A stretch of DNA of 64,000 nucleotides from assembly GCA_010093705.1 (NCBI GenBank), contig MU006093.1:491557-555556 (forward strand), given 5' to 3'. The notes beneath the pieces are model-generated. The model searched no databases, was not told the DNA's origin, and saw only the letters and a list, made by a program, of their open reading frames with translations. The position numbers and the translations under genes were made by a program. Source of the stretch: Patellaria atrata CBS 101060. Lineage: Eukaryota; Ascomycota; Dothideomycetes; Patellariales; Patellariaceae. Position 1 is the stretch's first letter. Each line of letters opens with the position of its first letter. Positions 24,212 to 35,657 of the stretch are shown piece after piece.

Positions 24212-25762
24212 TTTGAGCGTTCACGTGACATATGGGATATTCCCACTTCTTAGATCTTCCGCGTTTCATTCGAGGCATTTTTTTTTTTAGGTGTAATTGG
24301 ACCTTGAAAGGGATATAGGGCTCTCGCTCTACCGGGTTTAGGAAAAGGGACTGGGATTTTGCATGCAGCGTGGATGAGTTTCTGTTTGGTTGCTTCAGTC
24401 ATTGGTTCTGGGAATGATTTTGTATGCTTAGACGTGCTGGAAGTTAAAATGGCACCTAATGGTGAGTAGGTATGCTGAATGATAATGGATAATGCATCTA
24501 TTCAAAAAAACTCTTCGACCAGCTTCTCCCGTATACTTCTGATCAGTACTGTACGCATCTGAGGTATACCATCGCACGCTCGCCACCTCATTAATACGGA
24601 GACGTATGTCTGGATCACATATCCCGCTTTCAGTTGACTTCCACATTTTGAACGTGGGATGGGGGCGGGGGAATTTCCGTGGGGTCTTTTACAGACCTTA
24701 GGCTCCATCAAGCGCGCGAATGAAAGTCGGCCAGCTGTACAGCTTATGTATCCTTCCTTGACTATGACGGAGAGGTACAGCTGTGGTGCAAGTGACGAGG
24801 TTTTTGTGGATGGATTCCTTGAGGGGGTTAGGTGACTGATGAGGTGGAATGATCGAATTGGATGTTGTTGCCTGAGAGGTTGAGATGGGATGGGTGTTAG
24901 AAGTACGGGTTACGGTATTGTATTCTGTTATAAGAGTGATAGTATGATAGTAACCCTAGCGAGGGTGTAACTCCGAATTCGCCCTTTGTCAAGTATTTTA
25001 GTATTTGACGGATCAGGATTGAGATGCTGCTTGGAACTACCTAAATGGTAGATTGTATATATGGCAACCTTTAAGCGTCAGGATTCATCAGTTTAGGTCG
25101 TTTCTCAAATGCTTAAAGGGTTTATTAGCCTTTTGATTGCCCGTAGGGATCCCTTTAGTTATTTCCCAATTGGGGTTATAGCCTGTTACTCTGTTAATCT
25201 GTTTAATGCTTGTGGTCATGGTGCAGGCTGACACCTCACAAGATGATGACGATGCCGGCCTCCTCACAGCTCTTCACGCAATTTCACGCCGCAAGACGTG
25301 CAATACTTCCGCAAATTCAATCAATTCACATTTCTGCACCGAACTTTACCTACTTGATTTTGTAACCGTGCTTACGTCAGTATTTTACGCGAAACCCCAC
25401 TAACTCCCCAGCTGCTCTTCGTTTGATTTCAACGTAATGTTTACTTCGTCCACCACACGCACGCCCGACAATTTACAACCTCGACAACCAGCCTGCATGT
25501 GAAAACCTTCGACCAACGGTTTTCCACCTTTCAACTCACGCTCGCTCGAATTTCTCTACTTCTCTTCTTCTTCTTACTTGCCGCGCCGCTGTACAACACA
25601 CAGCTCGCGATTTCACCCACAAACAACCCACCTCCAGCGGGGAACTTCCTTGCCTACATCACACCCACTCACCATTAACGATAACTATATACCTTCGCAT
25701 GCTGATTTACCGATAACGCTCTCCGAATCTACTCGTTGCTCGTCTGGGGCACCCGACCCAGA
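24212..25762. other. Intergenic region between hul4 and the J-protein gene
   Basis: No gene is supported. A CACGTG hexamer occurs at 24222-24227, just after the hul4 stop, and TACTGTAC at 24547-24554. A CT-rich leader from about 25430 precedes the J-protein start. Confidence 0.5.
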
Positions 25763-28700
25763 ATGGTGAAGGCAGATCCCAAGCATAATTACTATGCGGA
25801 CCTCGACATATCACCCAATGCAGATACCGATGAAATCAAGAAGCAGTTTAGAAAACTAGGTGAGCCTCGCGATGATGATACTTAGGAAGAATCGTACACT
25901 AACATCCATCAGCGTTGAAGTATCACCCTGACCGCAACCCAGGTCGCGAGACAGAATGCGTTCCGCGGTTTCAAGCCATCCAAGCCGCGCACGAAATATT
26001 GACCGACAATGAAGTACGGGCAAAATATGATTCGGACAGGAGGAAATTCAGTTCAAATACGTACAGCACATTCAATACGGCATATGGGTTTGGAGCTCCG
26101 CGAACTTACGGTGGTATGAATGTACCAAAGGCACCCCGTCCTGCACCTGCTGCCTATCCCCCACCGCCGCGAAGGGCCGCGTCGACAGCTCAGTCAAAGC
26201 CCGACTTTGGTTCTACTCCATCATCAGGTGCAAATAGGTTTGCCCAATTCCCCAAACCTCCTCCACCGCCTCGTCAAAGCGCGAAAGACGATGCGGAAGC
26301 GAGAAGAAACAATTTTACCGCATGGGAGCAAATGCACAAAAAGAAAACCGGTGCCCCTCCACCACCGCCCCCTCCTCCGCCGCAACAGCAGGACACGTAC
26401 ACTCCTCACTACAGGCAGTCGTGGCAGGGAGCACAACCAATGGATCAGGATGATCTATTCGAGAAGGGGAAGTCAGCTTGGGAAGCATGGAATAGTGCAA
26501 AGCCTGGAGTTGGACGGAGCAATACAACCAAAACTCCCAAAAAGACGGGGTTTGATCCCAATTCAACTGGGGATGAGAGACAGGCCACCAGTACTTCCAA
26601 CTACCACACCACACACAGGTTTAGCCAACCCCCACCTCCACCTCCTCGAATGCAAACCGAAATTCCTATGCCCCCTCCCCGAGCCCCAACTGCGAAACGC
26701 CCTGATCCATTGGGTAATTTTCGGGCAAGAACTGATGCCGATTTTCATTTTGTCGAGGGAGATCCTAAGTTGAGGACTCCCTATGGGATGACCGGTGGAG
26801 AGAAGACATATTTTAACAGCGAAGGTCTCAAACGCTCGACGAGCACAAAAGATGCTCCAAATAGGTCTGAATCGGTGGAAAGGAACGCATACCGTAAACA
26901 TACTCCTCAGCCAGCGAACAGGCATCGTAGTGTCAGCCCACCTCGAGCCAGGCCGTATTCCGACGGTCATCCATCAACGCCCGCAGGAGCAAATACGGCG
27001 AATACACGGTCAAAGACAACAGAAAAGCACAAGTCCCAGCGAAGGTTCTTTGTGTATAGCGATTCGAGTGATTCAGAGACGGAATGTGGAAAACCGGAGA
27101 CTTTCACAAAACCTCATGCCCCTACTCCTCCTATCTTTGACCCTCAGAGCAGAGCGTTTCAAAAGGAACCTCAGGCTGCTAATGAACATAGGAATTACAC
27201 CGAACCCTTAAACCGACCAAAGGCACAACCTGGCACTTCCTGGACCGCTCCAAAGGGTAGATCTCCACAACCAACTAATGCGTCTCGTAACCCCTTTAAC
27301 AACCCCGAAGGAAATCCAACCTCCCCGAATGGACTCGGACAGAGAAGCAGCTCCAACATGTACGAACACACATCTTCTTCGTCTATCACTTCACGGCCTA
27401 ATGGTTGGCCTTACGGTACTGTCTGGGAGCGTCAGGGTAGAGGTGGAAGATTGCCAGATTGGGCATACCCCACTAGCATCAAGCCACCAAACAAACCCCA
27501 AATAAGACCGGCTGTTCAACAAGCCGTTCCTGCTCCGCAGTCGGGTCAACCTTCTTTTTTCCCACGTTACGCTCCCAATGACCCTAGAAAAACCCCAACC
27601 CCCCATGAAGACAGCGCGATGGACGATGACGAGGACGAGGAGGAAGAAGATACACATGGAACAACGCCAGAATGGGCATACCCCTCTGACGTAACACCAG
27701 TCAAGAATCACAGAAAACGGGCGGCTTCACAACAAGCCGTTCCCCCTCGGTTATCAAAGCAAGTTTCTCTTGCGTCTCAATTTTATCACACCACATACAT
27801 TCACGCTGGTGTCTCTGTTGAAGATTTAAGCTTTTCAACTGACAATCAATTTACATCTAGTTTCACGGTCCCGCTTGATCGTAGTCAGTTCCCTAACGTG
27901 GTTCGTCCGGGTTTCAAGAGTAAAAGCGAAGAGAGCATTAATACCAAATTCTCTCCCAATGAATGGTCAGGTAAATTTCAAGGCACACCGGACTACTTTG
28001 CGGTCCCGAAACCTCCATCACGGCCCGCAAGTCAATCAAGAGGACGCCCACCGCTCAATGTAAAGCCACCTGGTGGTCAGACCTATGATGGCCCTCAAGA
28101 CAATACACCCTCGAGCGCGACGAACGCAACCCAGATGCCACCCCCTCCCCGCCCAACCGCAGCGAAAGAGCCCGCCGGACCAAGTCCCAACGAGGTTAAA
28201 TTTTCCAAGGATGAGTGGGAAAAGACTTTCTCGGGAGCAACTTTGTTCTTCCCTCCACCGAAGGCATCTTCTCCAGTTCGTCCACCTCCCGTACGTCGCG
28301 GATCCAAGACTACCAAACCCAGGATTCCGCCAAGTGCCAAAGCGACGTCAAAAGTTCCAAAAAAAGCGAGTGTTAGTGATGTAGTAGATGAAGAAGATAG
28401 TGGAAGCGGTATATCCAGCTCTGCGACGACCGGGGCAAGTACAGATAGTGAGGCTATGGATATCGACCTGGAGCCACCTGCCAAAGCGACGACCGTTCCT
28501 ACGACCGCGACCGAACAACGTCGGGAACCTCGTATGATGCCAATTCCACCTATGCGTCCCGAGTGGCGTGAATCTGCACGCGTCACCAATAATTCGACAC
28601 CAGTGCATGGAATCGGCGCTACCAGGCCTCCTCCACCCCCACCGCCACAGCAACCTACATCTACGATCCCCCCAGGGTTTGGAAAATTGAGAGATTCTGG

Positions 28701-29211
28701 AGGCGTCAAGCTCGAAGATTTGACGAAAGTCTCTCCCTTTGCACAAACCACCACCGGACTCGAAGGACTCGATACCCTCTCTCAGAACCTCCCATTCACC
28801 TCGCAACCAGCGACCACAGCCCCACTCCGACCAACCCAGCCCCAGCCTCTCAAACTGCCCCTCCTCCCCGCCGCTCCGGAGCCGCCGGCTCGCTTGACCC
28901 AGTCAGCCTGGACGTCCTACAACCAGCGCATGAACATGTACATGTTCGAGTGGCACAAGTTCAACGAGGCCATCAACAAGCACTTCGCCGCGCGTCAGGC
29001 GGAAGAGGGGTTACTGCTCGGAACGAACTGGCTCGAGGCCGTCGGGGACGATTCTCACGGTCGGGGGTTTGAGAGTTACTGTAAGGGCTTGAAGGAGGAT
29101 GAGAGGGTTAGGGAACATTGGAATACGGGGCTCGAACGCCACGCTTTGGCTATGGAGAAGCATCGGGTCGTTAGAGCGAGAGTTGGGAGGGTTGGATTGG
29201 TGAGGGAGTAA
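25763..29211 (+). CDS. J-domain (DnaJ/Hsp40) protein with very long proline-rich tail
   Basis: Exons 25763-25859 and 25913-29211, with a 53-nt intron (CACTAAC branch point), give about 1131 residues. Residues 8-70 are a J domain: helix II I-K-K-Q-F-R-K-L-A-L-K-Y, the H-P-D loop that stimulates Hsp70 ATPase, then A-H-E-I-L-T-D-N-E-V-R-A-K-Y-D. There is no Gly/Phe linker, zinc finger or class I/II C-terminal domain. The remaining ~1050 residues are largely disordered, with poly-Pro runs up to nine residues, many R-S-x-S-P motifs and an acidic block near 27620-27655. Two short modules are duplicated: P-D/E-W-A-Y-P at about residues 547 and 618, and F-S-x-x-E-W-x-x-x-F-x-G at about 711 and 795. 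The conserved last ~100 residues (T-Q-S-A-W-T-S-Y-N-Q-R-M-N-M-Y onward) look helical. Client and location are unknown. Confidence 0.88.
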
Positions 29212-29691
29212 GAGATTTGTGAGATTGGATGGGAATGTTCTGATGGTTCGGTCGGGAGACTGGTTTGTTTGGTCGCTTCGGGTTAGAGGATCAAAACTGT
29301 CTGCTCGGACATCCGCTTTTCTGACAAACTCCGAGTATCGATCTCATTCATGTCTATATTTCAGCATTGGACGGAGTTGGATTTTGGTTACCCGTAGCGT
29401 TTCACTCTTCATACTCCATCTCTCCTGTCTCATTTGCTTTTCTGAAGTTTTTTTTTTCTGGAACCTTGCACTAATTATCATGCTTTTTCTTCACATGGTT
29501 GCGTTTTTTTTTCTTGTTGGTCATCTTTGGCAGTTTCTAAGATTTTCAGCGGCATCAGCGTGGATCTTTTTCTTTTGGCTTTGTCCCGGGTGAGGGGCGC
29601 TATCTTGTCGAGGGGATAGATACCATAGAGCTGGTTGAGCGATGGCGTTCTGGTTCTCGTTCTGGGAGGGGATGTGTTGAGTTAAATGGAC

Positions 29692-29798
29692 TGAGTGAGA
29701 GAGGATGAGTGAGAGAGGATGAGTGAGAGAGGATGAGTGAGAGAGGATGAGTGAGAGCGGATGAGTGAGAGAGGATGAGTGAGAGAGTGAGCATGAGT
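29692..29798. repeat. 14-bp tandem repeat (GATGAGTGAGAGAG)n
   Basis: About seven units, near-identical, with one A-to-C variant (GAGAGCGGATG). Confidence 0.85.
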
Positions 29799-30388
29799 GA
29801 GGATTTGCAATTATCTTGTATGTAGGATAGATGAGCAGGGGAGGAAAGGAGTCGAGTGAATGAATGAATGGATGGTTGAATATATATGCGGTACACAGTG
29901 GTTTTGTCCGTGAAGATATAGTAGCTTAGCTTCATTCCCCTTACGTATGTGGCAGAGAGGATGTGTAGGACAGGATTAGAGCCCTGGATATATCGGATAC
30001 ATGACCTAGGTATGCTGGAGATATATAGGGCATACGATACGTTCCAGGTTAGAATACCAGAGCCGTCTCTTTGGCGTCGACGCGGTGGGTATATTACCCC
30101 TACCCTTCCGTCCACCCCACATTGTAGCCGTAGTTCTAAATCGATATGTATTCCAGGTATATCTCGCCGCGACGCGTGGGTTAGGTCTACAATACGGTAA
30201 AGAGAAAAGGGGTAGAACGATTGGAAACGGCGTATATTGAAGTTAACGGTGTTGAAGCAGTAGATGTTGAAAATGTGATTTTGTGGGGAACTATGATGGA
30301 GAAGTATCGAGGCGACTGGCCAGTGTGTGAGAGGGCAGCATATGTTGGAACATGTCACGGGTATATCTTTCATTTCTCTCGGGCTGGA

Positions 30389-30422
30389 GGGTCGAGGGTC
30401 GAGGGTCGAGGGTCGAGGGTCG
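30389..30422. repeat. 7-bp tandem repeat (GGGTCGA)n
   Basis: Nearly five uninterrupted units are visible. Confidence 0.85.
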
Positions 30423-30570
30423 AAAGTGCACTGAGGAGCATGCCCCCGTAACTGGGACCCATGACGAGATAGAAGATAGAAGAATAAATAGGACCCTAAA
30501 CGAGCTGGAAAAGAACTGGAAGTGAAACTGAGGGCACTGAACAAATTAGAGTAGAGACAGCTAATAGCCT

Positions 30571-30892
30571 CTCCCTCTCCTCTCCCTCTCCCTCTTCCTC
30601 TCCCTCTTCCTCTTCCTCTTCCTCTTCCTCTTCCTCTTCCTCTTCCTCTTCCTCTTCCTCTTCCTCTTCCTCTTCCTCTTCCTCTTCCTCTTCCNNNNNN
30701 NNNNNNNNNNNNNNNNNNNNNNNNNNNNNNNNNNNNNNNNNNNNNNNNNNNNNNNNNNNNNNNNNNNNNNNNNNNNNNNNNNNNNNNNNNNNNNTCTTCC
30801 TCTTCCTCTTCCTCTTCCTCTTCCTCTTCCTCTTCCTCTTCCTCTTCCTCTTCCTCTTCCTCTTCCTCTTCCTCTTCCTCTTCCTCTTCTTC
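30571..30892. repeat. TCTTCC hexanucleotide microsatellite spanning an assembly gap
   Basis: Begins as mixed TCCCTC/TCTTCC and becomes pure (TCTTCC)n on both sides of the N run. The gap lies wholly within the repeat, so the true array length is unknown. Confidence 0.9.
30695..30794. other. Assembly gap (100 N)
   Basis: Exactly 100 N, the standard placeholder for unknown length. Confidence 0.99.
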
Positions 30893-30961
30893 AATCCAAA
30901 CAAGGCCCATCCCTTATCTTGTTTCACCATGTATCCCATCTCCTCATATCCTCTTCCCTTC

Positions 30962-31022
30962 CTACTCATATCCCCTTCCCTTACTACTGATATCCCCTTC
31001 CCTTACTACTGATATCCCCTTC
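30962..31022. repeat. 22-bp tandem repeat (about 2.5 units)
   Basis: The unit ATCCCCTTCCCTTACTACTG plus AT recurs in direct succession, immediately beyond the hexanucleotide array. Confidence 0.75.
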
Positions 31023-32265
31023 TTTCCTTTCCCTCCCTCCCCATTTCCCAGAACATAACAGGACAGTACACACCGCATGATCCGACTTCCTCCGAAGAAC
31101 AACACCGAAACACCCCCCCTCCCCCCTTTTCCCCGCACCAAACCATATAGACTACTTGAAAAACTTGAGGGGGGAGTGAGGAAAGGGGCATGACGCTTCT
31201 AAAGTGCATTTAAGCCCTTTCGAACCATGAAAGCAAAAACAGGGGAAAGAGGCAAGGGGGAAACTAAATATATAAGAAACATACGAGTACTCTCCAACCC
31301 TAATCAACAGATATACCTTTCCTTAAATCCTCACCTTCCCTAGCAGAAAAAAAAAAAGGGGGGGGAAATCATGAAACCCACATAACCTTTACACCCTCTA
31401 ATCTCCCCATCCCCTCATCCCTAGATCCCATCAAAGCACATCAGAGACAGTCGATTACAATAGAACTCATCATCAGATACAGAAAAGAACCCGCACATGA
31501 GTCGACTGATACCGGCAAACTCCCATGACAGGCCTTGAACGCAAATAGCCTTAGCCCTCCTTTCCTTTTCGTCGAGGCCTGTAGTCACCTTCCTAGGCCA
31601 TGAGTTGGGGGTTTCCCATCTCTTGATCGTCATGGAAAATCGTATTAAGCTGACCCAGAATCTAAGGGGAAAACGGCGGTCCAGGATCCAAGCTCATAGG
31701 ATATACCCCAATCTCACCATCAAACTCTCTCCTCTTAATCAATAGTAATATAATCACATAGAACCATCACATTAACAAGTGAACATAAAACCCAATCTCG
31801 ATTCTTTCTATGCTAACGAAACTGATACATAACTACCAAACAATCACGCCTTTAAAACCCGAACCCCGCACCTAAGTGAAAGGGCCACGCCTTGCAAGGG
31901 AAAATGAAAGGGAAAGCCTGCATATGATGTAAAGAAAAGGAAATTATGATGAGAGGGAAAGAAGTGGTGAAAGGGTAGCTGGGAACCTAAGGGAGGGAAA
32001 GGGGAAATATGCTTTGCCTGAATCTCGAGAACCTGAAATACCAAATACCAAATCTGAATACAACTGTCAAGGCGGCCTAATGATCATTAACTATCGTCTA
32101 TCGTCCATCGTACTTCTTGTCCTCCATACAATATCCCCATTTCAACTTTTTTGTGTGGTCCATGTTCTTTCATGTGTAGCCTATCTTGGTTGTCATTAGT
32201 GGCTTTCGTGAATGGACATTGTTCAACCCTTAGAGGATGATGTCAGTTATTTTTACAATTCTGAC

Positions 32266-33792
32266 TTAGGAAGTAGTAATTAAGGGTTCCTCGGCAGTCC
32301 TCTTTTCGGATACGGGATCCGATTTGGGAGCGATGGGGAAGTCCTTGGTGTTCACTTCAGGGCTAGCAGATCTACCCCTCGCATTGCCAATGTATTCGGA
32401 CGCCTTATTAGTATACTCGTGGGTGTATGACTTCAAGGTGGCTGAAGCATTGCTGGTATGTTGAGCCGCAAGATCCTTGATTTGAGTAGCCTGTTGGCCC
32501 ACGATTGTACGGCCCTGCTCAAGCTGAGCATCGATTACGTCCTTGTTCTTGATATAAATAAGAGGACCGAGGTAAACGATTGATGTACCGATGAGGCTGA
32601 GACCCCAAAGTGGGACCACCTTGATCAAGTAGTACGAAAGGAAAGCTCCGAAGAAAGCCTATGGATGTAAGTAGAGTTCCCTAGCTACTTCAGAATCGAT
32701 ACTAACCGCTCCGGTGACATAGACATTCTCAGCAAACACAACACGTTGGAACTCGATCACAAAGAAGTTGATGAGTTGCTCGAAATCGTCCAGGAATCGC
32801 TCAAGAGACTCCTTAGGGATGGTGAAGTACTTCTTCGGACGAATTTGAGTTGTGAGACCCTTTCCGAATGCCAGACTGCCGGCAAGCTCTGCAGCTGCGG
32901 TGACTTTTGTATGTTAGCGGTGTGGTCTTTCCCGGAGCGGGCACGATGTTACATACTACCAAATACCAAGTAGGAGATGCGGAAGAACCATCTCAGGATT
33001 GGGAGATATCGAGCCGCGAAGATGAAGAGAATAGAGGCGACGAAAGAGATGGATGTAGCACGAGGGTTCTTCCACTGCAAACTATTAGCGTCACATTCGG
33101 TAATAAATAGATGGCATACATACGCTCAAGAGTCTATAGAACATAGAGTGGTAGTCTATGAGTGATTAGTATTATGATATCGCGACGTCTTCTTCATTTA
33201 CGTACGGGTCAAGGGCTGGCCAGTAGCGGCGGGGGCATCGGGTATCGTGCGAGAGTCCATAAGATCACGGAACTCATTGGATGTAATTTGAGACTGCTCT
33301 TTGGCAACCTGAGCCACCGGAGCTGCATGGTGTTAGTGTTATTGAGGAATTCTGAAGCTCGTGTGTAACTGTTGCAGCCCGTCAGTAAAGCCTGTGGTGG
33401 TGATGATGATGCAGTCAAGATGCGCATACCTAACCATTATTTACAGCATCCATGACGTTCTGAGTAGCGGGATGATTCTTGATAGTTTCCGTAGCTTGTT
33501 GTGCAGCTGTTATTTAGTTAATATGGAGGCGAAGGGGAAGATTCGTGCAGAGGCAGATAAGGAAAACTGGTGATGGACAAACAAGTTGGTTAGTCTAGAT
33601 TTCGGCAAAGGAGGGACGACCGTGACGCCATTTACATACCTCACAGCTCAAAACAGTCTGCTTCGCCTTATTCAAATTTTCTTGATTCAGAGTTCCATTG
33701 AGATAGCCATCATTCTGCTCTGTTGATGTCGTAGGATCAAGGCTGGAATGATCGAATGCAGGAGTTTCGATGTGAGGAATATCGCTGCTCAT
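32266..33792 (-). CDS. Reticulon-like protein (Rtn1 type)
   Basis: Seven exons on the minus strand (33792-33645, 33506-33435, 33322-33206, 33155-33124, 33074-32960, 32903-32707, 32658-32266) join in frame to 357 residues. The N-terminal ~110 residues are polar. The reticulon homology domain follows T-G-Q-P-L-T-H-Y-H-S: a first long hydrophobic hairpin (about 125-165), a ~65-residue loop (K-Y-F-T-I-P-K-E-S-L-E-R-F), and a second hairpin (about 228-262, A-F-F-G-A-F-L-S-Y-Y). The hairpins wedge into the outer leaflet of ER tubules and generate curvature. The C-terminal ~95 residues are amphipathic then polar. Exon 1 could also end at GTATGT (33639), but only the GTGAGG donor at 33644 keeps frame with exon 2. 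The high intron density is unusual for this window. Confidence 0.9.
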
Positions 33793-34569
33793 TTTGACTT
33801 TTGGAAGGTGTTTTATGTTTGACAAGGTACAAATTGTGCCAGTAAGTTACAGACACAAGACCAGGTTTTGCAGCTGTGTGGACAGGAGAGAGGGAAGATT
33901 TGAAGAAGTTGAAAGTTATTTGGAGCTGGGAAACTAAGTTGAAGTTTTTTGAGAGTTGATAGCAGGTTGTTGTTGGAGGTTTGGAGGAATTTCTTGCTTT
34001 GTTGACTTGTCGTGTGCCTCCCCTTTCGCTACGTAATTTGACGCCTAGCGCGAATGTCCCTTAGGTTGGTCCTCACCTTCACTGGCCACCAAGGACACAA
34101 GTTCTCCACAACTTGGTATGTATAGTGACAACTACTATCTACTACTCTTTCCAAAAGGTGTCGTATCAGACGAGTGAAAGACTTGGTGGGCGTATATTTC
34201 GAGGACCAGAGCGCCAGACAACTTGTACGGTACAGTATGGAGTACAAGTAATGAACGCCTCGAAGTTGAATAATAATTGCATGTGATTCCGTGAAACATG
34301 TAGTTCTAGTTCTCCCAGTTACCAAACTTACCAGCTTCTCTTTTTATTAAAGATCGGCCATTTTCGAGGAGTGCCCCACTTTTTGCTATTCTTAGATTAA
34401 CTCCTTAAGTTGTCACAATATATGGGTCAATAATGAAGCAAATATAGCACTGCAAATGCTATGATTGATTGATTGTGGTACGTGATTGTAGCATTCATAA
34501 CCGATGATTCCATAAACCCCCTTAAGCCGTACCATGACCGTACGCATTGCAGAGACGAAGTCATCATTC
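33793..34569. other. Reticulon promoter and L15 3' region
   Basis: Lies between two minus-strand genes. GTACAGTA occurs at 34230-34237. No further gene is seen. Confidence 0.5.
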
Positions 34570-35414
34570 CTACCTGTAGCGCCAAAGAGACAAAGTGTTG
34601 TGACGCTTCCAGGTCTTCCTGCGGCCAGCCGTTGTCTTGTTGTAGCCGTGACCCTTGCCCAAACCGCGGGACTTCTTGCCGGTTGCGGTAAGTCCACGAG
34701 CCTCGCGATGCTGTTATCTTGCGTCAGTCACGTCTCTATGAGCAGTATGTTGTCAAGGGACCTTCTCACCTTATGGACGGGGTTCACGATCCAGTTGATG
34801 CGAGGATCGCGACGGATGGCTTTGTGTTGAGGATCCACTAGGATGACCTCGTAGTATTTGTATGTTGAGTCCTGGTTGATCCAGTACGAGTTGAGTACGC
34901 GAAGATTGGCGCAACGACGACCCACACGCTCCTCAGCGGTCGACTTAAGAGAGCGTTGATATTTGAGTTGGTTCACACCCTGATTTGTGGGTTTGCCTTT
35001 CATTAACGGGTAAGCCAATTGTTCCTACGATTCCTTTTTGTCCATATCAACATACCATAAGTAGCACCCTTTGGTACAGGTCGCTTCCTTCCTCCTCGCC
35101 TAACTCTCACACGGTAGATAACATAACCTTGCTTGGCTTTGTATCCGAGGCGGCGAGCTTTATCTGGACGAGACGGGCGCGAAGCACGGTGGATGACGTT
35201 CAGTTGGCGGAGCTAAATTGATGCACTCTCAGCAAAGTTCAACGAGTGACATCAAGACGATCAATTTCGACCCCAGCTTGCGCTGAGTGGAAAATGTATA
35301 CGTCGCTCATGTGGGATATTCTCATACCTCCCAGCAGCGGACACGGAGAAGAAAACGCAATACATCGGACTGCTTCTTCTTCTGAAGTTCTTCGACGTAT
35401 TTGAGGGCGCCCAT
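34570..35414 (-). CDS. rpl15: 60S ribosomal protein L15 (eL15)
   Basis: Four coding exons on the minus strand (35414-35328, 35212-35056, 34996-34770, 34710-34570) encode 203 residues, the usual eL15 length. It starts [18 protein letters not shown] and ends [13 protein letters not shown], both hallmarks of the family. Internal blocks such as [16 protein letters not shown] and N-W-I-V-N-P-V-H-K are intact. eL15 is an rRNA-binding structural protein of the large subunit. The ATG follows directly on CTTCCCAG, so an intron in the 5' UTR ends at the start codon; its donor is probably GTATGT near 35550. A CACGTG box lies upstream at 35652-35657. Confidence 0.95.
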
Positions 35415-35651
35415 CTGGGAAGAAATTCGAGGTTAGCGACACTACTCTGGAGACAAGCTGTTACTGTGTTGCAGAATCATGGAAAAGTAGTAGCAGGGAA
35501 TAGAATGGGTAGAGAATTTTTACATCTCACAATTGGAGTTGGTACATACCTTGACGTTGTTGGCGACGCTTCGTGGAGATTATCGTTATGGACGTTATGG
35601 AAAAATTGGGCGAGTCGTTGTGGGCTTAGGGACAGCTCGCTTAGATCAGGT

Positions 35652-35657
35652 CACGTG
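35652..35657. promoter_or_regulatory. CACGTG E-box upstream of rpl15
   Basis: Palindromic bHLH-type site, context TCACGTGCGC, about 240 bp upstream of the L15 start and beyond its 5' UTR intron. Use by a Cbf1-like factor is inference. Confidence 0.35.

Larger units (their letters stand above)
29212..32265. other. Gene-free region with simple repeats and an assembly gap
   Basis: Holds the 3' region of the J-protein gene, several tandem repeats listed separately, the first N gap, and the 3' side of the reticulon gene. The long Glu/Lys-rich frames here are translations of the repeats and of N bases, not genes. Confidence 0.65.

Noticed and set aside
29600-30969. Long minus-strand frames rich in Glu, Lys or Gly-Arg crossing the first gap
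   Set aside because: They are translations of the TCTTCC repeat in different frames plus N bases.
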